Part shown: piece by piece, positions 1 to 4,097 of the stretch
Layout: the number at the start of each line of letters is the position of its first letter
Position numbering within the stretch: the stretch's first letter is position 1
Assembly: GCA_028869495.1 (NCBI GenBank)
Contig: JAGWRY010000195.1
Location: 1 to 8,424 of the forward strand
Length of the DNA stretch: 8,424 bases
Direction: 5' to 3'
Source of the DNA: Elusimicrobiota bacterium
GTDB taxonomy: Bacteria > Elusimicrobiota > Elusimicrobia > UBA1565 > UBA9628
Program-made: the position numbers and the translations under genes
The notes under the pieces: model-generated
What the model was told of the DNA's origin: nothing
The model's database searches: none
The model's input: the letters and a program-made list of their open reading frames with translations, nothing else

Positions 1-214
1 CCGCGGGGACGGCGGCGGGCGCCGGCGCGGCGAGCAGAGCGGGCGCGGCCGGGAGCGAGCCGAGATCCGCCGACGGAAGGCCGGCGGCCGCGCCGGCGGG
101 AGCGGCGGAGACTGCGCCGAGGTCCGGCAGGAGGACGGGGCGCACCTGCGCCGAGGACGGAACGCTCAGGATCGCGGCCAGGGCCGCGGCCGACGCGAAG
201 CGAAAGTGTTTCAT
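1..214 (-). CDS. N-terminal part of a secreted Ala/Pro-rich protein (runs off window edge)
   Basis: An open frame starts with ATG at 214 and stays open to base 1, giving 71 visible residues. It begins MKHFRFASAAALAAIL followed by SVPSSAQ: a short basic n-region, a hydrophobic core and a likely signal peptidase I site after Ser-Ser-Ala near residue 22. The rest seen is low complexity, rich in Ala, Pro, Leu and Gly, as in a linker or an exported pro-region, and carries no recognisable domain. The start is supported by the signal peptide and by a TAGACT hexamer ending 6 nt upstream; there is no Shine-Dalgarno sequence. It lies downstream of the MazG-like gene on the same strand with an 86-bp gap, and probably has its own promoter. 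The function cannot be named because the domain part is outside the window. Confidence 0.75.
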   Translation of the reverse strand, partial: MKHFRFASAAALAAILSVPSSAQVRPVLLPDLGAVSAAPAGAAAGLPSADLGSLPAAPALLAAPAPAAVPA

Positions 215-220
215 GGCCCC

Positions 221-226
221 AGTCTA
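221..226 (-). promoter_or_regulatory. Candidate -10 box, leaderless start of the secreted-protein gene
   Basis: On the minus strand TAGACT is followed by six bases (GGGGCC) and then the ATG at 214. This TANNNT spacing puts the expected transcription start at or within a base or two of the start codon. No good -35 is seen 16-18 bp upstream. It is one of several identical arrangements in the window. Confidence 0.5.
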
Positions 227-250
227 GCGCGGAACGCCCCGCGGATGGGT

Positions 251-277
251 GCCGAAAGGCCCTGTTTCGGGCCCGGC
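251..277 (-). terminator. Weak candidate terminator after the MazG-like gene
   Basis: Read on the minus strand, GGCCC (273-269) and GGGCC (262-258) form a 5-bp stem with a GAAACA loop, followed by only three T residues (257-255). An alternative pairing of CCGAAA with TTTCGG overlaps it. It lies in the 86-bp gap between the MazG-like stop codon and the next gene. The short U-run makes intrinsic termination uncertain. Confidence 0.3.
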
Positions 278-300
278 AAAGGACCCCCTCCGGAAGGGAC

Positions 301-636
301 TCAGCGGCGCCGGTGCGGACGGGAGCGGCGGACCGGGAAGCGGCGCTCGTTGCGCTTCATCTTGGCGAGCGCGGCCTCGTCGAGGTCCACGCCGGCGGCG
401 TCGGCCAGGCGCGTCAGATAGATGTAGGTGTCGGCCAGCTCGTCGGCCAGGCGCGCGCGCAGTCTCCCCGACGGGCGGACGGACTGCGCAGGGGTCAGCC
501 ACTGGAAGAGCTCGACCACCTCGGCCGCCTCCTTGACCAGCGCCATCGCCAGGTTCTTCGGCGTGTGGTACTTCGTCCAGCGCCGCGCGCGCGCGAAGCG
601 CTCGAGGCGGTCCTTCAGCAGGGCGCGGCGGTCCAC
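301..636 (-). CDS. MazG-like nucleotide pyrophosphohydrolase (dCTP pyrophosphatase-type)
   Basis: The 111-residue protein has the all-alpha NTP pyrophosphatase signature of the MazG/DCTPP1 superfamily. A WTKYHTPKNLAMAL segment (residues 20-33) leads into KEAAEVVELFQW, with metal ligands Glu36 and Glu39 and the typical FQW. A second pair follows in DELADTYIY, Glu66 and Asp69. Together these give the EXXE...EXXD magnesium site. The length fits the stand-alone family (about 100-120 aa). Members hydrolyse (d)NTPs to NMP and pyrophosphate, often dCTP or damaged nucleotides, in the cytoplasm as house-cleaning enzymes; the actual substrate cannot be read from sequence. The C-terminal tail is very Arg-rich. 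The GTG at 636 is chosen because it gives the complete fold, and a GATAAT box lies 5 nt upstream; the nearby ATG at 643 is in another frame. It sits behind the TPR gene on the same strand, with a strong hairpin between them, so it is probably transcribed separately. Confidence 0.88.
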   Translation of the reverse strand: MDRRALLKDRLERFARARRWTKYHTPKNLAMALVKEAAEVVELFQWLTPAQSVRPSGRLRARLADELADTYIYLTRLADAAGVDLDEAALAKMKRNERRFPVRRSRPHRRR

Positions 637-641
637 GGCCC

Positions 642-650
642 ATTATCGCA
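642..650 (-). promoter_or_regulatory. Extended -10 box (TGCGATAAT) at the MazG-like gene start
   Basis: The minus strand reads TGCGATAAT, an extended -10 (TGN plus GATAAT, 5 of 6 matches to TATAAT), then five bases and the GTG at 636. The predicted start site falls at the start codon, implying a leaderless mRNA. No Shine-Dalgarno sequence is present. An upstream TTCCGA 18 bp away is only a poor -35. Confidence 0.5.
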
Positions 651-674
651 CAGTGCGCGCCGCCTTCGGAAGCG

Positions 675-704
675 ACGGGGGCCGCCCCGACGGGCGGCCC
701 CCGT
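675..704 (-). terminator. Strong GC hairpin after the TPR gene, without U-tract
   Basis: A perfect 13-bp stem, ACGGGGGCCGCCC paired with GGGCGGCCCCCGT around a 4-nt loop, begins 23 nt after the TPR stop codon. Its position suggests a transcript end or 3'-stabilising structure separating the TPR gene from the MazG-like gene. The bases after it (CGCTTCC) are not a U-run, so it is not a textbook intrinsic terminator and may need Rho or act by stalling. The stem is symmetric and could work on either strand, but only the minus strand has a gene entering it. Confidence 0.55.
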
Positions 705-727
705 GACGAGAAGCGGCGGCGCCGCGG

Positions 728-1519
728 CTAGCGCGGCGTTTCCTCCATCTTTCGGCTGGCCTCGGCCAGGGCTTCGAGCGCCCCGACGGGAGGCGCGCCG
801 CCGACGACGCGCCGCCACAGCACCTCGAGCGCGCGGCTCCTCTCGGCGTCCGACGGCCACCACGACAGGGCGACCAGGCGTTCGAGCGCCGGCTTCTGCC
901 ACGAGGCGTCGAGCGGCACCGACTCGAGCATCGCCTTCGCTTCGACCCGCCGTCCCTGGTCGCACAGCACGCAGCCCAGGAACTGCCGCGCCTGCCAGTC
1001 CTCCGGCGCCAGCTCGACGGCGCGCCGCAGGGCCGCCTCCGCGGCCGCCGGCTGTCTGAGCGCCCACTGGCAGGCGCCCAGGCCGAACCAGGCCTCGCTC
1101 CACTCCGGCGCCGCCTCGGCGGCCCGCTCGTAGAGCGGGAACGCCTCGCGGTAGAAGCGCCGCGAGTAGAAGGCGCGCGCCAGCCGGTTGAGCTGGGGCG
1201 CGTCCGTGCCCCGGCCCGCGGACTCGCGCGCGGCCTCCAGCGCCTCGGGCATCCGCCCCAGGTCCAGGTAGGTCTCGACGAGCGCGAGGCCGACCTCGCC
1301 CCCCGCCGTCCGCGTCCGCCGCAATCCCTCGAGGACGACCCGGGCGCCCTCGGCGTCGCCGAGATCGCGCCGCGCCATCGCCGTCCCCATCAGCAGGTCC
1401 GCGTCGCCGGGGAAGCGGCGCTCCCCCTCCTCGAACGCGGCCAGCGCCTCCGCGGGCCGGCCCGCGCGCAGCAGGCCCAAGCCCTTGTCCTCGTATTCCT
1501 CGCTCGTGTAGCTGGACAT
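728..1519 (-). CDS. Tetratricopeptide (TPR) repeat protein
   Basis: The 263-residue cytoplasmic protein (no signal peptide or membrane segment) is built of about six degenerate TPR helix pairs: roughly residues 8-41, 42-75, 77-104, 108-139, 142-173 and 175-205. Typical TPR positions are visible, for example GLLRAGRPAEALAAFEEG, AEAAPEWSEAWFGLGACQWAL and AALRRAVELAPEDWQARQFLG. The last 55 residues are helical with no clear repeat. TPR folds bind peptides or partner proteins; no catalytic domain is present, so the partner is unknown. Cys150, Cys183 and Cys186 (the last two as CVLC) are visible but do not make a complete metal site. The ATG at 1519 is fixed by AAGGAGG five bases upstream, the best ribosome binding site in the window. 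Unlike its neighbours, the gene has a long structured leader and canonical promoter, and is divergent from the membrane-protein gene at 1762. Confidence 0.88.
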   Translation of the reverse strand: MSSYTSEEYEDKGLGLLRAGRPAEALAAFEEGERRFPGDADLLMGTAMARRDLGDAEGARVVLEGLRRTRTAGGEVGLALVETYLDLGRMPEALEAARESAGRGTDAPQLNRLARAFYSRRFYREAFPLYERAAEAAPEWSEAWFGLGACQWALRQPAAAEAALRRAVELAPEDWQARQFLGCVLCDQGRRVEAKAMLESVPLDASWQKPALERLVALSWWPSDAERSRALEVLWRRVVGGAPPVGALEALAEASRKMEETPR

Positions 1520-1524
1520 TGTCC

Positions 1525-1531
1525 CCTCCTT
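1525..1531 (-). promoter_or_regulatory. Strong Shine-Dalgarno of the TPR gene
   Basis: AAGGAGG on the minus strand, five bases (GGACA) before the ATG at 1519. The overlapping GGGGAC (1526-1521) can pair with GUCUCC upstream (1557-1552; five Watson-Crick pairs and one G-U), so the site could be masked by a leader helix. Confidence 0.8.
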
Positions 1532-1559
1532 GCGTCCTCATACGCTTTCTCGGAGACCA

Positions 1560-1592
1560 CCGGGGCCGCTCCCATAAAAGAAGCGACCCCGG
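1560..1592 (-). repeat. 11-bp hairpin in the TPR leader
   Basis: In the minus-strand RNA, CCGGGGUCGCU (1592-1582) pairs with AGCGGCCCCGG (1570-1560) over 11 consecutive pairs, including one U-G wobble (1586 with 1566). The loop is UCUUUUAUGGG. Read as plus-strand RNA the same position would be a C-A mismatch, so the structure is better in the sense of the TPR transcript. No U-run follows, so it is not an intrinsic terminator. Confidence 0.65.
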
Positions 1593-1677
1593 CCCGCGGC
1601 GGGCAAGGGTCAACTGCGCTTTCGGCCGCTTTAGGTCCCGTTGAGGCCGGGGCCAAGTTGCACCTTAAAGTCCCACC

Positions 1678-1695
1678 GTCAGACGTGCGTCCGAC
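1678..1695 (-). promoter_or_regulatory. Dyad at the predicted TPR transcription start
   Basis: GTCAGACG-TG-CGTCCGAC (plus strand) is an inverted repeat with 8-nt arms and one mismatch, spanning about +1 to +18 of the predicted transcript. It could be a protein operator or a 5'-end hairpin. As minus-strand RNA the mismatch becomes a G-U pair, which favours the RNA reading slightly. Confidence 0.4.
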
Positions 1696-1701
1696 GTCTT
1701 T

Positions 1702-1730
1702 AGTGTAACAGGGGCGCGCGGGAGCGTCAA
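1702..1730 (-). promoter_or_regulatory. Sigma-70-type promoter of the TPR gene
   Basis: The minus strand carries TTGACG (1730-1725), a 17-bp spacer and TACACT (1707-1702), 5 of 6 and 4 of 6 matches to consensus with ideal spacing. The predicted start is near 1695, 176 nt before the ATG. Its -35 lies where a -35 for the divergent gene at 1762 would also fall, so the two promoters may compete. Confidence 0.72.
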
Positions 1731-1745
1731 GGCCCGCACGGGTTC

Positions 1746-1766
1746 ATGATATCATCACCGGGTGAT
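1746..1766 (+). promoter_or_regulatory. Two overlapping palindromes over the -10 and start codon (operator candidate)
   Basis: ATGATATCAT (1746-1755) is a perfect 10-bp palindrome covering the -10 box. ATCACC-G-GGTGAT (1754-1766) is a perfect inverted repeat with 6-nt arms that covers the expected transcription start and the GTG. A repressor bound here would block the promoter; the second could also fold at the extreme 5' end of the mRNA. No regulator gene adjoins, so the role is inferred. Confidence 0.4.
1750..1755 (+). promoter_or_regulatory. -10 box (TATCAT) at the membrane-protein gene start
   Basis: TATCAT is followed by six bases (CACCGG) and the GTG at 1762, again the leaderless spacing. 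No convincing -35 is seen at 1725-1733, where the minus-strand -35 of the TPR promoter lies. Confidence 0.5.
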
Positions 1767-2325
1767 CCTGCCTCGTCCCGGCGCCTGGGGCCTGTCCGGC
1801 GCCTGGGGCGTCTTCGCCCTCTTCGTCATCCCGGTCGGCGGCGGCATCCCCGCCGGCGTCGCCTTCGGCCGCTACCACGGCGTCGCCTGGCCCGCGATGG
1901 AACTGCTCTACTTCCTGTCCGACGTCCTGCTGGCCAGTGTCTTCGAGCCCCTGATGCGCTGGATCCTGCGCGCCTCCCGTCGCGTGCCCGCGCTCGACCG
2001 CTTCAAGCAGTCCCTCAAGAACTACGTGCTGGCGGTCCTGCGTCTCTACGGCCCGTCCGGCGGCCCCTTCGCGCTGATCCTGATCGCCTTCGCCGTCGAC
2101 CCGATGACCGGCCGCGCCGCGACCCACGCCGCCGGCCACGGCGTCGTCGCGGGCTGGGCGATGGCGATCGCCGGCGACATGCTGTACTTCACGCTGATCA
2201 TGGCCTCGACCCTGTGGCTCAACTCGATCCTCGGCAGCGGCGTCGAGGCCGCGACCATCGTCACCGTCGCGATGTTCGCGATTCCGTACCTGATCCAGAA
2301 GCGGCGCGAGAGCCGCGCGGCCTGA
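1762..2325 (+). CDS. Multi-pass inner-membrane protein of unknown function
   Basis: The 187-residue protein has about five hydrophobic segments: roughly residues 14-36, 44-66, 100-113, 127-153 and 160-178. Polar or charged residues sit within or next to them (Ser53-Asp54, Glu62-Pro63, Asp113-Pro114, Asp139), as in small transporters or channels. A Gly/Pro-rich motif VIPVGGGIPAGVAFG (residues 22-36) follows the first helix start. A basic loop (residues 70-86) suggests a cytoplasmic side. I do not recognise the family with confidence; a distant link to the small multidrug-export-like proteins (COG2426) is possible but unproven. The GTG at 1762 is preferred because it fits the -10 spacing and the protein start; there is no Shine-Dalgarno. 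It is divergent from the TPR gene, and its stop codon directly abuts the stop codon of the convergent acetyltransferase. Confidence 0.72.
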   Translation: MILPRPGAWGLSGAWGVFALFVIPVGGGIPAGVAFGRYHGVAWPAMELLYFLSDVLLASVFEPLMRWILRASRRVPALDRFKQSLKNYVLAVLRLYGPSGGPFALILIAFAVDPMTGRAATHAAGHGVVAGWAMAIAGDMLYFTLIMASTLWLNSILGSGVEAATIVTVAMFAIPYLIQKRRESRAA

Positions 2326-2847
2326 TCAGGGCGCGGGCAGCTCGTCCCAGCCGTAGGCGACGACCGGCAAGAGCGCCGTCCCGATCTCGAGGAACTTCTT
2401 GTCGGGCAGGAGGCGCCCGCCCATCCTCTCGTAGAAGGCGCGCGCCGGCGGATTGCCCTCGAAGACCCAGACCAGCATCGCGCGATGCCCGAAGGCGCGC
2501 AGGGCCGCGACGCTCTCGGCGAACAATCGGCGCCCCAGGCCGCGGCGCCGGACGGACGCGAGCAGATAGATCGCGTAAAGCTCGCCGTCGTAGCGCTCGG
2601 GTCCCGAACGCGCGGGCCCCGCGATCGAAAAGCCCACGATCCCGGACGCGGGGTCCTCGGCCACCAGGCTCGACTGCGACGCGCCGTTTCGGACGAACTG
2701 CTCGCGCCGCGCCCGCGCGCGGTCCGCGACGCTCAGCCCGTCGAGGACCTCGTCCGGCACCAGCCCGCGGTAGGCGGTCCGCCAGGAGTCCACGTGCACG
2801 CGGGCGATCGTCTCGCAGTCCTCGAGGCGGGCGGGGCGGATCTTCAT
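2326..2847 (-). CDS. GNAT family N-acetyltransferase
   Basis: The 173-residue protein has the full GNAT fold. It starts MKIRPARLEDCETIARVHVDS (beta1-alpha1). Motif A is ELYAIYLLASVRRRGLGRRLF with the acetyl-CoA pyrophosphate-binding R100-x-x-G103-x-G105. Motif B is EGNPPARAFYERMGG with Asn132 and Tyr139. The length is normal for the family. Such enzymes move an acetyl group from acetyl-CoA to an amine (protein N-terminus, antibiotic, polyamine or other metabolite); the substrate cannot be told. The ATG at 2847 is only 10 nt after the tRNA-Ser 3' end and has no Shine-Dalgarno site. It is therefore probably read from a HEAT-tRNA-GNAT transcript and released by tRNA processing, or from a weak GATTTT box that overlaps the tRNA end. 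Its stop codon (TGA at 2328-2326) abuts that of the convergent membrane protein inside the palindrome CCTGATCAGG. Confidence 0.9.
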   Translation of the reverse strand: MKIRPARLEDCETIARVHVDSWRTAYRGLVPDEVLDGLSVADRARARREQFVRNGASQSSLVAEDPASGIVGFSIAGPARSGPERYDGELYAIYLLASVRRRGLGRRLFAESVAALRAFGHRAMLVWVFEGNPPARAFYERMGGRLLPDKKFLEIGTALLPVVAYGWDELPAP

Positions 2848-2857
2848 TCAAGAAAAT

Positions 2858-2943
2858 CGGAGAGGGTGGGATTCGAACCCACGGAGGCTGTTAACCCCGG
2901 CGGTTTTCAAGACCGCTGCCTTAAACCGCTCGGCCACCTCTCC
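2858..2943 (-). tRNA. tRNA-Ser(UGA)
   Basis: This 86-nt class II tRNA folds completely. The acceptor is GGAGAGG (2943-2937) with CCTCTCC (2865-2859) and discriminator G at 2858. The D-arm is GCC...GGC with a GAGCGGTTTAA loop. The anticodon arm is GCGGT-CTTGAAA-ACCGC with anticodon TGA at 2909-2907. A long variable arm (2899-2883) is typical of serine. The T-arm is GTGGG-TTCGAAT-CCCAC. It reads UCA, and by wobble other UCN codons. CCA is not encoded. It begins 8 nt after the HEAT-protein stop codon and ends 10 nt before the acetyltransferase ATG, so it is probably cut from a mixed mRNA-tRNA transcript. Confidence 0.97.
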
Positions 2944-2951
2944 CAAAGCGT

Positions 2952-4013
2952 CTAGTCCAGCTCGCCGAGCGCGGTCAGCGAGCCCGCGGCCGCGGCGCGC
3001 ACGCCCGGGTTCGGATCGTCGCGCAGGCGGCGCAGGGCCGCGACCGCGCGCGTCCCGCCCAGGCGCCCGAGCGCGCGCGCGATCGCCAGGCGCACGGAGC
3101 CGTCGGGAGACTTCGCCGCGATCGTCAGCGGCAGGACGGCGCGCTCGTCGCCGGACTTGCCGAGGGACTCGGCGGCCAGGGCCGCGTACGGCGAGTCCGC
3201 CTTGTTCATCAGCTTGACCAGATGGTCGAGGCCCGGGGTCTCGTCGAGCTTGGCCAGGTAGTAGGCGGCGAGCACGGCGGCTTTCTCCTCGCCCGGATCC
3301 TCCTTGAGCCAGCCCTCGAGCCGGCGGACCGACTCCTTGCGCCGCTTGCGCGGGCCGGCCAGCGCCAGGCCGTAGGCGGCCTCGATGTTGGCGAACTTGC
3401 TGGGCATCTTGAGGCCCTGCTCGAGCGTCGCGACGCAGCGCCCGTCGCCGATGCGGCCCAGCGACTCGAAGACCGCCTGCGTCAGGTCGTCGCTGGCGCC
3501 GACCAGGCGCCGCAGGGCGGGCACCGCGTTCTGGTCCTGCAGGCGCCCCAGCCCGCGGACCGCCGCCTCGACGACGCGCGGGTCCTTGTCGCCGAGCGCC
3601 GTCTCCAGGATCGCGACCGCGGGCTTGCCGCCGCAGCGGCTGAGCGCGTCCGCGGTCTCGACGCGCAGGACCTGCAGCCCGGCCGGCAGCTCCCCGAGTT
3701 GGAGCGTCATCGAGTTCAGGTAGTCCCAGGTCCGCGTCAGCTCGTCGACGGCGCGCGGATCGCCGGCCCGGCCCAGCGCCGCGACGATCGCGGTCGTCGT
3801 GCGCGGGCTGTCGTGCTTGACGTCGAGGGCGAGCAGCAGCGACTCGACCGCTTTTTTGCCGCCGAGCCGTCCCAGCGCCGGCGCCAGGCGCACGCGGTCG
3901 TCGGCCGTGCCCTGATCGAAGTCGCGCAGGAGCGTCTTCTCGCGCACCCGCGCGAGGGCCGGCGCCGCGCACAGCGCCAGCAGGAACAGGGATGCGGCTG
4001 GATGCGATCTCAT
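2952..4013 (-). CDS. Exported HEAT-repeat protein (PBS-lyase-like HEAT)
   Basis: The 353-residue protein begins with a Sec signal peptide, MRSHPAASLFLLALCAAP then ALA, with probable cleavage after residue 21. The rest is a run of HEAT helix pairs with the motif of alternating LGRLG / DPRAV / LLxAL. Clear units include LAPALGRLGGKKAVESLLLAL, AAVRGLGRLQDQNAVPALRRL and the last one, IARALGRLGGTRAVAALRRL followed by DDPNPGVRAAAAGSL. HEAT arrays are scaffolds for protein binding; no catalytic site is visible, so it likely acts as an extracytoplasmic or periplasmic adaptor. The frame is open up to 4163, but only the ATG at 4013 gives the signal peptide. That ATG also has TGGACA-N17-TATTCT ending 6 nt upstream. 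The GGAGG touching the ATG is too close to be a normal ribosome site. The gene is divergent from the plus-strand operon and heads the HEAT-tRNA-GNAT cluster. Confidence 0.88.
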   Translation of the reverse strand: MRSHPAASLFLLALCAAPALARVREKTLLRDFDQGTADDRVRLAPALGRLGGKKAVESLLLALDVKHDSPRTTTAIVAALGRAGDPRAVDELTRTWDYLNSMTLQLGELPAGLQVLRVETADALSRCGGKPAVAILETALGDKDPRVVEAAVRGLGRLQDQNAVPALRRLVGASDDLTQAVFESLGRIGDGRCVATLEQGLKMPSKFANIEAAYGLALAGPRKRRKESVRRLEGWLKEDPGEEKAAVLAAYYLAKLDETPGLDHLVKLMNKADSPYAALAAESLGKSGDERAVLPLTIAAKSPDGSVRLAIARALGRLGGTRAVAALRRLRDDPNPGVRAAAAGSLTALGELD

Positions 4014-4019
4014 CCTCCA

Positions 4020-4048
4020 AGAATAGCCGGATGGGGCGCGCTTGTCCA
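4020..4048 (-). promoter_or_regulatory. Promoter of the HEAT-protein gene (leaderless spacing)
   Basis: The minus strand carries TGGACA (4048-4043), a 17-bp spacer and TATTCT (4025-4020), 5 of 6 and 4 of 6 consensus matches. The -10 ends 6 nt before the ATG, so transcription should start at or next to the start codon. It probably also serves the tRNA and acetyltransferase. Confidence 0.7.
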
Positions 4049-4062
4049 GGCGCGCGCGGCGC

Positions 4063-4091
4063 TTGCGCGCTTGCGCCCCTTCCCTTATACT
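4063..4091 (+). promoter_or_regulatory. Promoter of the DUF457-kinase-TldD operon (leaderless spacing)
   Basis: TTGCGC (4063-4068), a 17-bp spacer and TATACT (4086-4091; 5 of 6 to consensus) end 6 nt before the GTG at 4098. The -35 keeps the TTG core. It is back-to-back with the HEAT promoter, with the two -35 boxes 14 bp apart. Confidence 0.7.
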
Positions 4092-4097
4092 CCCCGC

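Larger units (their letters stand above)
1520..1695 (-). promoter_or_regulatory. Predicted ~176-nt structured 5' leader of the TPR gene
   Basis: This is the leader expected if transcription starts about 7 nt after the -10 box at 1702-1707. In order it holds: a dyad hairpin (1695-1678); helix A, CUUUAAGGU (1670-1662) with ACCUAAAG (1636-1629), one bulged A; CAACU (1660-1656) in the loop of helix A, complementary to AGUUG (1615-1611) downstream, an H-type pseudoknot arrangement; a GCCCG/CGGGC hairpin (1604-1592); an 11-bp hairpin (1592-1560); and a possible helix over the Shine-Dalgarno site. It does not match the c-di-GMP-I, TPP, glycine, ZTP or fluoride riboswitch cores as I remember them. 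A cis-regulatory RNA is inference; no ligand is proposed. Confidence 0.45.

Noticed and set aside
313..1059. Plus-strand open frames across the MazG-like and TPR genes
   Set aside because: They are Arg/Ala/Pro-rich shadows with no domain, opposite two genes with clear family motifs.
1390..1577. Upstream ORF starting at an ATG in the leader hairpin loop (MGAAPVVSEKAYEDA...)
   Set aside because: The ATG has no ribosome binding site and lies in a hairpin loop. The frame runs as an Arg-rich shadow through the TPR gene. A short coupling peptide cannot be excluded but is not supported.
1600..1695. c-di-GMP-I (GEMM) riboswitch, suggested by GGGACC-TAAAGC and GGCCUCAAC
   Set aside because: The conserved GEMM blocks and the receptor pairing are absent; only short look-alike words are present.
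3222..4097. N-terminal extension of the DUF457 frame back to 3222
   Set aside because: The extension is antisense to the HEAT gene and has low-complexity Arg/Gln/Val content. The family N-terminus (DNVTHT) begins exactly at the GTG at 4098, next to a -10 box.
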